The notes under the pieces were generated by a model, which had not been told where the DNA came from, did not search any database, and saw only the letters and a program-made list of their open reading frames with translations. The translations under genes were made by a program, and so were the position numbers. Positions 22,938-35,867 of a DNA stretch of 64,000 bases are shown here, one piece after another (positions within the stretch are counted from its first letter, which is position 1; every line of letters begins with the position of its first letter). Source of the stretch: Bos javanicus (taxonomy: Eukaryota > Chordata > Mammalia > Artiodactyla > Bovidae); the NCBI RefSeq assembly GCF_032452875.1, contig NW_026893634.1:310001-374000 (forward strand). Reading direction: 5' to 3'.

Positions 22938-25347
22938 CACATGATCAGTGTATGATAGCAAACATGATCAGCGCATGATCAGTCACATGATCAGCGCCAT
23001 TAAGTCACGTGATCACTACATGATAGTCATGTGATCAGTCCATGCTCAGTCACGGTATCAGTGCATGATCAGCCACGTGATCAGTGCATGATCTGTCACA
23101 AGATTAGTGTATGATCATCCACGTGATCAGTGCACGGGGAGTCATGTGATCAGTGCATGATATAGACGTGATCAGTGCATGATCAGTCTCGTGATCAGTG
23201 CATGATAGCCACGTGATCAGTGCATGATCAGTCACCTGATGGGTGTATGATCATTCACGTGACCTGTACATGGTAGCTACATGATCATTGCATGATCAGC
23301 CACGTGAGTAGTGCATGATAGCCACGTGATCAGTGCATGATCAGTCACGTGATCAGTGCATGATCAGTCATGTGACCAGTACATGGTAGCTGCGTGATCA
23401 TGGCATGATCAGCCACGTGAGCAGTGCATGATAGCCACGTGATCAGTGCATGATCAGACACGTGATCAGTGCATGATCAGTCACGTGATCAGTGCATGAT
23501 CAGCCACGTGATCAGTGCATGATCAGGCACGTGATCAGTGTATGTCAGCCACGTGATCAGTGCATGATAGCCACGTGATCAGTGCATGATCAGTCACGTG
23601 ATCAGTGCATGATCAGTTACGTGATCAGTGCATGATCAGCCACGTGATCAGTGCATGATCAGCCACGTGATCAGTGCATGATCAATTACGTGATCAGTGC
23701 ATGATCAGTCACGTGATCAGTGCATGATAGCTACGTGATCAGTGCATGATCAGCCACGTGATCAGTGCATGATAGCCACGTGATCAGTGCATGATAGCCA
23801 CGTGATCAGTGCATGATCAGTCACGTGATATGTGTGTGATCAGCCACGTGATCAGTGCATGATAGCCACGTGATCAGTGCATGATCAGTCACGTGATCAG
23901 TGCATGATCAGCCACGTGATCAGTGCATGATCAGTCACGTGATCAGTATATGGTTCCTACGTGATCAGTGCATGATCAGCCACGTGATCAGTGCATGATA
24001 GCCACGTGATCAGTGCATGAGTTACGTGATCAGTGTATGATCAGCCACGTGATCAGTGCATGAGTGCCACGTGATCAGTGCATGATATGTCACGTGACAG
24101 GTGCATGATCAGCCACGTGATCAGTGCATGATCAGCCACGTGATCAGTGCATGATAGCCACGTGATCAGTGCATGATCAGTCACGTGATCAGTGCATGAT
24201 CAGCCACGTGATCAGTGCATGATCAGTCACGTGATCAGTGCATGATCAGCCACGTGATCAGTGCATGATCAGTCATGTGATCAGTGCATGATATAGACGT
24301 GATCAGTGCATGATCAGTCACGTGATCAGTGCATGATAGCCACGTGATCAGTGCATGATCAGTCACGTGATCAGTGTATGATCATTCACGTGACCAGTAC
24401 ATGGTAGCTACATGATCATTGCATGATCAGCCACGTGATAGTGCATGATAGCCACGTGATCAGTGCATGATCAGTCACGTGATCAGTGCATGATCAGTCA
24501 CGTGACCAGTACATGGTAGCTGCGTGATCATGCATGATCAGCCACGTGATCAGTGCATGATAGCCACGTGATCAGTGCATGATCAGTCACGTGATCAGTG
24601 CATGATCAGCCACGTGATCAGTGCATGATCAGCCACGTGATCAGTGCATGATAGCCACGTGATCAGTGCATGATCAGTCACGTGATCAGTGCATGATCAG
24701 TCACGTGATCAGTGCATGATCAGCCACGTGATCAGTGCATGATCAGCCACGTGATCAGTGCATGATCAATTACGTGATCAGTGCATGATCAGTCACGTGA
24801 CCAGTACATGGTAGCTACGTGATCATTGCATGATCAGCCACGTGATCAGTGCATGATAGCCACGTGATCAGTGCATGATCAGCCACGTGATCAGTGCATG
24901 ATCAGTCACGTGATCAGTGCATGATCAGCCACGTGATCAGTGCATGACAGCCACGTGATCAGTGCATGATAGCCACGTGATCAGTGCATGATCAGTCACG
25001 TGATCATGTGTGATCAGCCACGTGATCAGTGCATGATCAGCCACGTGATCAGTGCATGATCAGCCACGTGATCAGTGCATGATCAGTCACGTGATCAGTG
25101 CATGATCAGCCACGTGATCAGTGCATGATCAGCCACGTGATCAGTGCATGATAGCCACGTGATCAGTGCATGATCAGTTACGTGAGCAGTGTATGATCAG
25201 CCACGTGATCAGTGCATGGTCAGACACGTGAACAGTGTATGATCAGCCACGTGATCAGTGCATGATATCCACGTGATCAGTGCATGATCATCACGTGATC
25301 AGTGCATGATCAGCCACGTGAACAGTGCATGCTCAGTCACGTGATCA
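22938..25347. repeat. 23-bp array, homogenised centre
   Basis: 2.4 kb. The left part retains AAGATTAGTG and GTGCACGGGG; the middle is near-consensus; the right end has the standard pre-block order. No gene. Confidence 0.8.
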
Positions 25348-25588
25348 GGGCCTGCTGAGCTGCGTGATTACTGTCTGCTCATCTGCTTGACAATTGCCAG
25401 CTGAGCTGCATGATTCCTGCCTGTCATCTGCTTGACAATTGCCAGCTGTGCTGCGTAATTCCTGCCTGCTCAGCTGCTTGATTATTGCCAGCTGAGCAGC
25501 ATGATTCCTCACACCTGAGTTCCATGATTATTGCCTGCTGACTGTTTGATTCGTGCCTACTCAGCTCTTTGTTTATTGCCTCCAGAGG
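25348..25588. repeat. PvuII-type block, type A
   Basis: 241 bp, GAGCTGCATGATTCCTG variant. Ends CTCCAGAGG, then TAGCAAACATG. Confidence 0.85.
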
Positions 25589-26579
25589 CACATGATCAGT
25601 GTATGATAGCAAACATGATCAGCGCATGATCAGTCACATGATCAGCGCCATTAAGTCACGTGATCACTACATGATAGTCATGTGATCAGTCCATGCTCAG
25701 TCACGGTATCAGTGCATGATCAGCCACGTGATCAGTGCATGATCAGCCACGTGATCAGTGCATGATAGCCACGTGATCAGTGCATGATCAGTCACGTGAT
25801 CAGTGCATGATCAGTCACGTGATCAGTGCATGATCAGCCACGTGATCAGTGCATGATCAGTCACCTGATGGGTGTATGATCAGTCACGTGACCAGTACAT
25901 GGTAGCTACATGATCATTGCATGGTCAGCCACGTGAGTAGTGCATGATAGCCACGTGATCAGTGCATGATCAGTCACGTGATCAGTGCATGATCAGTCAT
26001 GTGATCAGTGCATGATCAGCCACGTGATCAGTGCATGATCAGCCACGTGATCAGTGCATGATCAGTCACGTGATCAGTGCATGATCAGTCACGTGATCAG
26101 TGCATGATCAGCCACGTGATCAGTGCATGATCAGCCACGTGATCAGTGCATGATCAGCCACGTGATCAGTGCATGATCAGTCACGTGATCAGTGCATGAT
26201 CAGTCACGTGATCAGTACATGGTACCTACGTGATCAGTGCATGATCAGCCACGTGATCAGTGCATGATAGCCACGTGATCAGTGCATGATCAGTCACGTG
26301 ATCAGTGCATGATCAGTCACGTGATCAGTGCATGGTAGCTGCGTGATCAGTGCATGATCAGCCACGTGATCAGTGCATGATCAGCCACGTGATCAGTGCA
26401 TGATCAGCCACGTGATCAGTGCATGATCAGCCACGTGATCAGTGCATGATCAGCCACGTGATCAGTGCATGATCAGCCACGTGATCAGTGCATGATCAGT
26501 CACGTGATCAGTGCATGATCAGTCACGTGATCAGTGTGTGATCAGCCACGTGAACAGTGCATGCTCAGTCACGTGATCA
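25589..26579. repeat. 23-bp array
   Basis: 991 bp between a type A and a type B block. Diverged near the left block, near-consensus in the middle. No gene. Confidence 0.8.
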
Positions 26580-26816
26580 GGGCCTGCTGAGCTGCGTGAT
26601 TACTGTCTGCTCATCTGCTTGACAATTGCCAGCTGAGCTGCACGATTCCTGCCTGTCATCTGCTTGACAATTGCCAGCTGTGCTGCGTAATTCCTGCCTG
26701 CTCATCTGCTTGATTATTGCCAGCTGAGCAGCATGATTTCTCACAGCTGAGTTCCATGATTATTGCCTGCTGACTGATTCGTGCCTACTCAGCTCTTTGT
26801 TCATTGCCTCCAGAGG
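26580..26816. repeat. PvuII-type block, type B
   Basis: 237 bp. CTGACTGATTCGTG lacks the GTTT of type A; TTCATTGCC; ends CCAGAGG; then ACACCAAACATG. Confidence 0.85.
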
Positions 26817-28026
26817 CACATGATCAGTGTATGACACCAAACATGATCAGCACATGATCAGTCACATGATCAGTGCATGATAAGCCACGTGATCAGTGCA
26901 TGATCAATCACGTGATCAGTGCATGATCAGTCACGTGATCAGTGCATGGTAGCTGCGTGATCAGTGCATGATCAGCCACGTGATCAGTGCATGATAGCCA
27001 CGTGATCAGTGCATGATCAGTCACGTGATCAGTGCATGATCAGTCACGTGATCAGTGCATGATCAGTCACGTGATCAGTGCATGATCAATCACGTGATCA
27101 GTGCATGATCAGTCACGTGACCAGTGCATGGTAGCTACGTGATCATTGCATGATCAGCCACGTGATCAGTGCATGATAGCCACGTGATCAGTGCATGATA
27201 GCCACGTGATCAGTGCATGATCAGTCACGTGATCATGTGTGATCAGCCACGTGATCAGTGCATGATATCCACGTGATCAGTGCATGATAGCCACGTGATC
27301 AGTGCATGATCAGTCACGTGATCAGTGCATGATCAGTCACGTGATCGTGTGTGATCAGCCACGTGATCAGTGCATGATGAGCCACGTGATCAGTGCATGA
27401 TCAATTACGTGATCAGTGCATGATCAGTCACGTGACCAGTACATGGTAGCTACGTGATCATTGCATGATCAGCCACGTGATCAGTGCATGATAGCCACGT
27501 GATCAGTGCATGATCAGTCACGTGATCAGTGCATGATCAGCCACGTGATCAGTGCATGATCATCCACGTGATCAGTGCATGATCAGCCACGTGATCAGTG
27601 CATGACAGCCACGTGATCAGTGCATGATCAGTCACGTGATCATGTGTGATCAGCCACGTGATCAGTGCATGATAGCCACGTGATCAGTGCATGATCAGTT
27701 ACGTGAGCAGAGTATGATCAGACACGTGATCAGTGCATGAGTGCCACGTGATCAGTGCATGATATGTCACGTGACAGTGTGTGATCAGCCACGTGATCAG
27801 TGCATGTTCAGCCACGTGATCAGTGCATGATAGCCACGTGATCAGTGCATGATCAGTTACGTGAGCAGTGTATGATCAGCCACGTGATCAGTGCATGGTC
27901 AGACACGTGAACAGTGTATGATCAGCCACGTGATCAGTGCATGATATCCACGTGATCAGTGCATGATCATCACGTGATCAGTGCATGATCAGCCACGTGA
28001 ACAGTGCATGCTCAGTCACGTGATCA
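26817..28026. repeat. 23-bp array
   Basis: 1.2 kb. Begins with the type B follow-on (GATAAGCCACGTG). Contains GTGATCATGTGTGATC and GATGAGCCACGTG variants. No gene. Confidence 0.8.
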
Positions 28027-28267
28027 GGGCCTGCTGAGCTGCGTGATTACTGTCTGCTCATCTGCTTGACAATTGCCAGCTGAGCTGCATGATTCCTGCC
28101 TGTCATCTGCTTGACAATTGCCAGCTGTGCTGCGTAATTCCTGCCTGCTCAGCTGCTTGATTATTGCCAGCTGAGCAGCATGATTCCTCACAGCTGAGTT
28201 CCATGATTATTGCCTGCTGACTGTTTGATTCGTGCCTACTCAGCTCTTTGTTTATTGCCTCCAGAGG
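28027..28267. repeat. PvuII-type block, type A
   Basis: 241 bp, CACAGCTGAGTTCC (PvuII site kept). Ends CTCCAGAGG, then TAGCAAACATG. Confidence 0.85.
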
Positions 28268-30140
28268 CACATGATCAGTGTATGATAGCAAACATGATCA
28301 GCGCATGATCAGTCACATGATCAGCGCCATTAAGTCACGTGATCACTACATGATAGTCATGTGATCAGTCCATGCTCAGTCACGGTATCAGTGCATGATC
28401 AGCCACGTGATCAGTGCATGATCAGCCACGTGATCAGTGCATGATAGCCATGTGATCAGTGCATGATCAGTCACGTGATCAGTGCATGATCAGTCACGTG
28501 ATCAGTGCATGATCAGCCACGTGATCAGTGCATGATCAGTCACCTGATGGGTGTATGATCAGTCACGTGACCAGTACATGGTAGCTACATGATCATTGCA
28601 TGATCAGCCACGTGAGTAGTGCATGATAGCCACGTGATCAGTGCATGATCAGTCACGTGATCAGTGCATGATCAGTCATGTGATCAGTGCATGATCAGGC
28701 ACGTGATCAGTGCATGATCAGCCACGTGATCAGTGCATGATAGCCACGTGATCAGTGCATGATCAGTCACGTGATCAGTGCATGATCAGTCACGTGATCA
28801 GTGCATGATCAGCCACGTGATCAGTGCATGATCAGCCACGTGATCAGTGCATGATCAGTCACGTGATCAGTGCATGATCAGTCACGTGATCAGTGCATGA
28901 TCAGTCACGTGATCAGTGCATGATAGCTACGTGATCAGTGCATGATCAGCCACGTGATCAGTGCATGATAGCCACGTGATCAGTGCATGATCAGTCACGT
29001 GATCAGTGCATGATCAGCCACGTGATCAGTGCATGATAGCCACGTGATCAGTGCATGATAGCCACGTGATCAGTGCATGATCAGTCACGTGATCAGTGCA
29101 TGATCAGTCACGTGATCAGTGTGTGATCAGCCACGTGATCAGTGCATGATCAGCCACGTGATCAGTGCATGATCAGTTACGTGATCAGTGCATGATCAGT
29201 CACGTGATCAGTGCATGATAGCTACGTGATCAGTGCATGATCAGCCACGTGATCAGTGCATGATAGCCACGTGATCAGTGCATGATCAGCCACGTGATCA
29301 GTGCATGACAGCCACGTGATCAGTGCATGATCAGTCACGTGATCATGTGTGATCAGCCACGTGATCAGTGCATGATCAGCCACGTGATCAGTGCATGATC
29401 AGTCACGTGATCAGTGCATGATCAGTCACGTGATCAGTGCATGATCAGTCACGTGATCAGTGCATGATCAGCCACGTGATCAGTGCATGATAGCCACGTG
29501 ATCAGTGCATGATCAGTCACGTGATCAGTGCATGATCAGCCACGTGATCAGTGCATGATCAGTCACGTGATCAGTGCATGATCAGTCACGTGATCAGTGC
29601 ATGATCAGCCACGTGATCAGTGCATGATCAGCCACGTGATCAGTGCATGATCAGTACGTGATCAGTGCATGATCAGCCACGTGATCAGTGCATGATCAGT
29701 CACGTGATCAGTGCATGATCAGTCACGTGACCAGTATATGGTAGCTACGTGATCATTCCATGACAGCCACGTGAGCAGTGCATGATAGCCACTTGATGTG
29801 TGCATGATCAGTTACGTGAGCAGAGTATGATCAGCCACGTGATCAGTGCATGATGCCACGTGATCAGTGCATGATATGTCACGTGACAGGTGTGTGAACA
29901 GCCACGTGAACAGTGCATGTTCAGCCACGTGATCAGTGCATGATAGCCACGTGATCAGTGCATGATCAGTTACGTGAGCAGTGTATGATCAGCCACGTGA
30001 TCAGTGCATGGTCAGACACGTGAACAGTGTATGATCAGCCACGTGATCAGTGCATGATATCCAAGTGATCAGTGCATGATCAATCACGTGATCAGTGTAT
30101 GATCAGCCACGTGAACAGTGCATGCTCAGTCACGTGATCA
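28268..30140. repeat. 23-bp array, homogenised centre
   Basis: 1.9 kb. Diverged in the first ~350 bp and again from about 29.7 kb; near-consensus between. No gene. Confidence 0.8.
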
Positions 30141-30381
30141 GGGCCTGCTGAGCTGCGTGATTACTGTCTGCTCATCTGCTTGACAATTGCCAGCTGAGCT
30201 GCACGATTCCTGCCTGTCATCTGCTTGACAATTGCCAGCTGTGCTGCGTAATTCCTGCCTGCTCAGCTGCTTGATTATTGCCAGCTGAGCAGCATGATTT
30301 CTCACAGCTGAGTTCCATGATTATTGCCTGCTGACTGTTTGATTCGTGCCTACTCAGCTCTTTGTTTATTGCCTCCAGAGG
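30141..30381. repeat. PvuII-type block, type A
   Basis: 241 bp with GATTTCTCACAGCTGAG, a type B-like base inside a type A block. Ends CCAGAGG, then TAGCAAACATG. Suggests exchange between the two types. Confidence 0.8.
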
Positions 30382-31652
30382 CACATGATCAGTGTATGAT
30401 AGCAAACATGATCAGCACATGATCAGCGCCATTAAGTCACGTGATCACTACATGATAGTCATGTGATCAGTCCATGCTCAGTCACGGTATCAGTGCATGA
30501 TCAGCCACGTGATCAGTGCATGATCTGTCACATGATCAGTGTATGATCAGCCACGTGATCAGTGCATGATCAGTCACGTGATCAGTGCATGATCATTCAC
30601 GTGATCAGTGCATGATAGCTACGTGATCAGTGCATGATCAGCCACGTGATCAGTGCATGATAGCCACGTGATCAGTGCATGATCAGTCACGTGATCAGTG
30701 CATGATCAGTCACGTGACAGTGCATGATCAGCCACGTGATCAGTGCATGATCAGCCACGTGATCAGTGCATGATAGCCACGTGATCAGTGCATGATCAGC
30801 CACGTGATCAGTGCATGATCAGCCACGTGATCAGTGCATGATAGCCACGTGATCAGTGCATGATCAGCCACGTGATCAGTGCATGATAGCCACGTGATCA
30901 GTGCATGATCAGCCACGTGATCAGTGCATGATCAGTCACGTGATCAGTGCATGATCAGCCACGTGATCAGTGCATGATCAGTCACGTGATCAGTGCATGA
31001 TCAGCCACGTGATCAGTGCATGATCAGCCACGTGATCAGTGCATGATCAGTCACGTGATCAGTGCATGATCAGTCACGTGATCAGTGCATGATCAGCCAC
31101 GTGATCAGTGCATGATCAGTCACGTGATCAGTGCATGATCAGCCACGTGATCAGTGCATGATCAGTCACGTGATCAGTGCATGATCAGCCACGTGATCAG
31201 TGCATGATCAGTCACGTGATCAGTGCATGATCAGCCACGTGATCAGTGCATGATCAGTTACGTGATCAGTGCATGATCAGTCACGTGACCAGTGCATGGT
31301 AGCTACGTGATCAGTGCATGATCAGCCACGTGATCAGTGCATGATAGCCACGTGATCAGTGCATGATCAGCCACGTGATCAGTGCATGATCAGTCACGTG
31401 ATCAGTGCATGATCAGTCACGTGATCAGTGCATGATCAGCCACGTGATCAGTGCATGTCAGTCATGTATCAGTGCATGATAGCCCGTGATCAGTGCATGA
31501 TCAGTCCCGTGATCAGTGCATGATCAGCCACGTGATCAGTGCATGATAGCCACGTGATCAGTGCATGATCAGTCACGTGATCAGTGCATGATCAGTCACG
31601 TGATCAGTGTATGATCAGCCACGTGAACAGTGCATGCTCAGTCACGTGATCA
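30382..31652. repeat. 23-bp array, near-consensus
   Basis: 1.3 kb. From about 30.55 to 31.43 kb almost every monomer is one of the three main forms. A variant cluster (GTCATGTATC, GATAGCCCGTG, CAGTCCCGTG) lies at about 31450-31510. No gene. Confidence 0.85.
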
Positions 31653-31889
31653 GGGCCTGCTGAGCTGCGTGATTACTGTCTGCTCATCTGCTTGACAATT
31701 GCCAGCTGAGCTGCACGATTCCTGCCTGTCATCTGCTTGACAATTGCCAGCTGTGCTGCGTAATTCCTGCCTGCTCATCTGCTTGATTATTGCCAGCTGA
31801 GCAGCATGATTTCTCAGAGCTGAGTTCCATGATTATAGCCTGCTGACTGATTCGTGCCTACTCAGCTCTTTGTTCATTGCCTCCAGAGG
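31653..31889. repeat. PvuII-type block, type B
   Basis: 237 bp, TTCTCAGAGCTGAG and ATTATAGCC variants; TTCATTGCC; ends CCAGAGG; then TACCAAACATG. Confidence 0.85.
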
Positions 31890-34800
31890 CACATGATCAG
31901 TGTATGATACCAAACATGATCAGCACATGATCAGTCACATGATCAGTGCATGATAAGCCACGTGATCAGTGCATGATCAGTCATGTGATCAGTGCATGAT
32001 CAGTCATGTGACCAGTACATGGTAGCTGTGATCATTGCATGATCAGCCACGTGATCAGTGCATGATAGCCACGTGATCAGTGCATGATCAGTCACGTGAT
32101 CAGTGCATGATCAGTCACGTGATCAGTGCATGATCAGCCACGTGATCAGTGCATGATAGCCACGTGATCAGTGCATGATCAGTCACGTGATCAGTGCATG
32201 ATCAGTCACGTGATCGTGCATGATCAGCCACGTGATCAGTGCATGATCAGCCACGTGATCAGTGCATGATCAGTCACGTGATCAGTGCATGATCAGTCAC
32301 GTGATCAGTGCATGATAGCTACGTGATCAGTGCATGATCAGCCACGTGATCAGTGCATGATAGCCACGTGATCAGTGCATGATAGCCACGTGATCAGTGC
32401 ATGATCAGTCACGTGATACGTGTGTGATCAGCCACGTGATCAGTGCATGATATCCACGTGATCAGTGCATGATAGCCACGTGATCAGTGCATGATAGCCA
32501 CGTGATCAGTGCATGATCAGTCACGTGATCATGTGTGATCAGCCACGTGATCAGTGCATGATCAGCCACGTGATCAGTGCATGATCAATTACGTGATCAG
32601 TGCATGATCAGTCACGTGACCAGTACATGGTTGCTACGTGATCGTTGCATGATCAGCCACGTGATCAGTGCATGATAGCCACGTGATCAGTGCATGATCA
32701 GTCACGTGATCAGTGCATGATCAGTCACGTGATCAGTGCATGATCATTTACGTGATCAGTGCATGATCAGTCACGTGACCAGTATATGGTTGCTACGTGA
32801 TCATTCCATGACAGCCACGTGATCAGTGCATGATAGCCACGTGATCAGTGCATGATCAGTTACGTGATCAGTGCATGATCAGCCACGTGATCAGTGCATG
32901 AGTGCCACGTGATCAGTGCATGATCAGTCACGTGACAGGTGTGTGATCAGCCACGTGATCAGTGCATGATCAGCCACGTGATCAGTGCATGATCAGTCAC
33001 GTGATCAGTGCATGATCATCCACGTGATCAGTGCATGATCAGTCACGTGATCAGTGCATGATATAGACGTGATCAGTGCATGATCAGTCACGTGATCAGT
33101 GCATGATAGCCACGTGATCAGTGCATGATCAGTCACGTGATCAGTGTATGATCAGTCACGTGACCAGTGCATGGTAGCTACATGATCATTGCATGATCAG
33201 CCACGTGATAGTGCATGATAGCCACGTGATCAGTGCATGATCAGTCACGTGATCAGTGCATGATCAGTCATGTGACCAGTACATGGTAGCTGCGTGATCA
33301 TGCATGATCAGCCACGTGATCAGTGCATGATAGCCACGTGATCAGTGCATGATCAGCCACGTGATCAGTGCATGATCAGTCACGTGATCAGTGCATGATC
33401 AGCCACGTGATCAGTGCATGATCAGGCACGTGATCAGTGCATGTCCAGCCACGTGATCAGTGCATGATAGCCACGTGATCAGTGCATGATCAGTCACGTG
33501 ATCAGTGCATGATCAGTCACGTGATCAGTGCATGATCAGCCACGTGATCAGTGCATGATCAGCCACGTGATCAGTGCATGATCAGTTACGTGATCAGTGC
33601 ATGATCAGTCACGTGATCAGTGCATGATAGCCACGTGATCAGTGCATGATCAGCCACGTGATCAGTGCATGATCAGTCACGTGATCAGTGCATGATCAGT
33701 CACGTGATCGTGCATGATCAGCCACGTGATCAGTGCATGATAGCCACGTGATCAGTGCATGATAGCCACGTGATCAGTGCATGATCAGTCACGTGATCGT
33801 GTGTGATCAGCCACGTGATCAGTGCATGATAGCCACGTGATCAGTGCATGATCAGTCACGTGATCAGTGCATGATCAGCCACGTGATCAGTGCATGATCA
33901 GCCACGTGATCAGTGCATGATCAGCCACGTGATCAGTGCATGATCAGTCACGTGATCAGTGCATGATCAGTCACGTGACCAGTGCATGATACCACGTGAT
34001 CATGCATGATCAGCCACGTGATCAGTGCATGATCAGTCACGTGATCAGTGCATGATCAGTCACGTGATCAGTGCATGATCAGTCACGTGATCAGTGCATG
34101 ATCAGTTACGTGATCAGTGCATGATCAGTCACGTGATCAGTGCATGGTAGCTACGTGATCAGTGCATGATCAGCCACGTGATCAGTGCATGATAGCCACG
34201 TGATCAGTGCATGATAGCCACGTGATCAGTGCATGATCAGTCACGTGATCAGTGTGTGATCAGCCACGTGATCAGTGCATGATCATCCACGTGATCAGTG
34301 CATGATAGCCACGTGATCAGTGCATGATCAGTCCGTGATCAGTGCATGATCAGTCACGTGATCAGTGTGATCAGCCACGTGATCAGTGCATGATGAGCCA
34401 CGTGATCAGTGCATGATCAATTACGTGATCAGTGCATGATCAGTCACGTGACCAGTACATGGTAGCTACGTGATCATTGCATGATCAGCCACGTGATCAG
34501 TGCATGATAGCCACGTGATCAGTGCATGATCAGCCACGTGATCAGTGCATGATCAGTCACGTGATCAGTGCATGATCAGTCACATGATCAGTGCCATTAA
34601 GTCACGTGATCAGTGCATGATAGTCATGTGATCAGTCCATGATCAGTCACGGTATCAGTGCATGATCAGCCACGTGATCAGTGCATGATCTGTCACATGA
34701 TCAGTGCATGATCATCCACGTGATCAGTGCATGGGCAGTCATGTGATCAGTGCATGATATAGACGTGATCAGTGCATGATCAGTCACGTGATCAGTGCAT

Positions 34801-35631
34801 GATAGCCACGTGATCAGTGCATGATCAGTCACCTGATGGGTGTATGATCATTCACGTGACCTGTACATGGTAGCTACATGATCATTGCATGATCAGCCAC
34901 GTGATAGTGCATGATAGCCACGTGATCAGTGCATGATCAGTCACGTGATCAGTGCATGATCAGTCATGTGACCAGTACATGGTAGCTGCGTGATCATGCA
35001 TGATCAGCCACGTGATCAGTGCATGATAGCCACGTGATCAGTGCATGATCAGTCACGTGATCAGTGCATGATCAGTCACGTGATCAGTGCATGATCAGCC
35101 ACGTGATCAGTGCATGATCAGCCACGTGATCAGTGCATGATCAGCCACGTGATCAGTGCATGATAGCCACGTGATCAGTGCATGATCAGTCACGTGATCA
35201 GTGCATGATCAGTCACGTGATCAGTGCATGATCAGGCACGTGATCAGTGCATGATCAGCCACGTGATCAGTGCATGATCAGTCACGTGATCAGTGCATGA
35301 TCAGCCACGTGATCAGTGCATGATAGCCACGTGATCAGTGCATGATCAGCCACGTGATCAGTGCATGATCAGTCACGTGATCAGTGCATGATCAGTCACG
35401 TGATCAGTGCATGATCAGCCACGTGATCAGTGCATGTGAGTCATGTAGTCAGTGCATGATAGCACGTGATCAGTGCATGATCAGTCCCGTGATCAGTGCA
35501 TGATCAGCCACGTGATCAGTGCATGATAGCTACGTGATCAGTGCATGATCAGTCACATGATCAGTGCATGATCATCACGTGATCAGTGTATGATCAGCCA
35601 CGTGAACAGTGCATGCTCAGTCACGTGATCA
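31890..35631. repeat. Long 23-bp array
   Basis: 3.7 kb without a block. Type A follow-on monomers (GCCATTAAGTCACGTG, GATCTGTCACATG, CATGATATAGAC) appear near 34.59-34.77 kb with no block before them, so another fused unit is likely. The GTCATGTAGTC/CAGTCCCGTG cluster is at about 35435-35490. No gene. Confidence 0.8.
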
Positions 35632-35867
35632 GGGCCTGCTGAGCTGCGTGATTACTGTCTGCTCATCTGCTTGACAATTGCCAGCTGAGCTGCACGATTC
35701 CTGCCTGTCATCTGCTTGACAATTGCCAGCTGTGCTGCGTAATTCCTGCCTGCTCAGCTGCTTGATTATTGCCAGCTGAGCAGCATGATTCTCAGAGCTG
35801 AGTTCCATGATTATAGCCTGCTGACTGATTCGTGCCGACTCAGCTCTTTGTTCATTGCCTCCAGAGG
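35632..35867. repeat. PvuII-type block, type B
   Basis: 236 bp, GATTCTCAGAGCTGAG, ATTATAGCC; ends CCAGAGG; then ACACCAAACATG. First block of the segment copied at 48931 and 56241. Confidence 0.85.
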
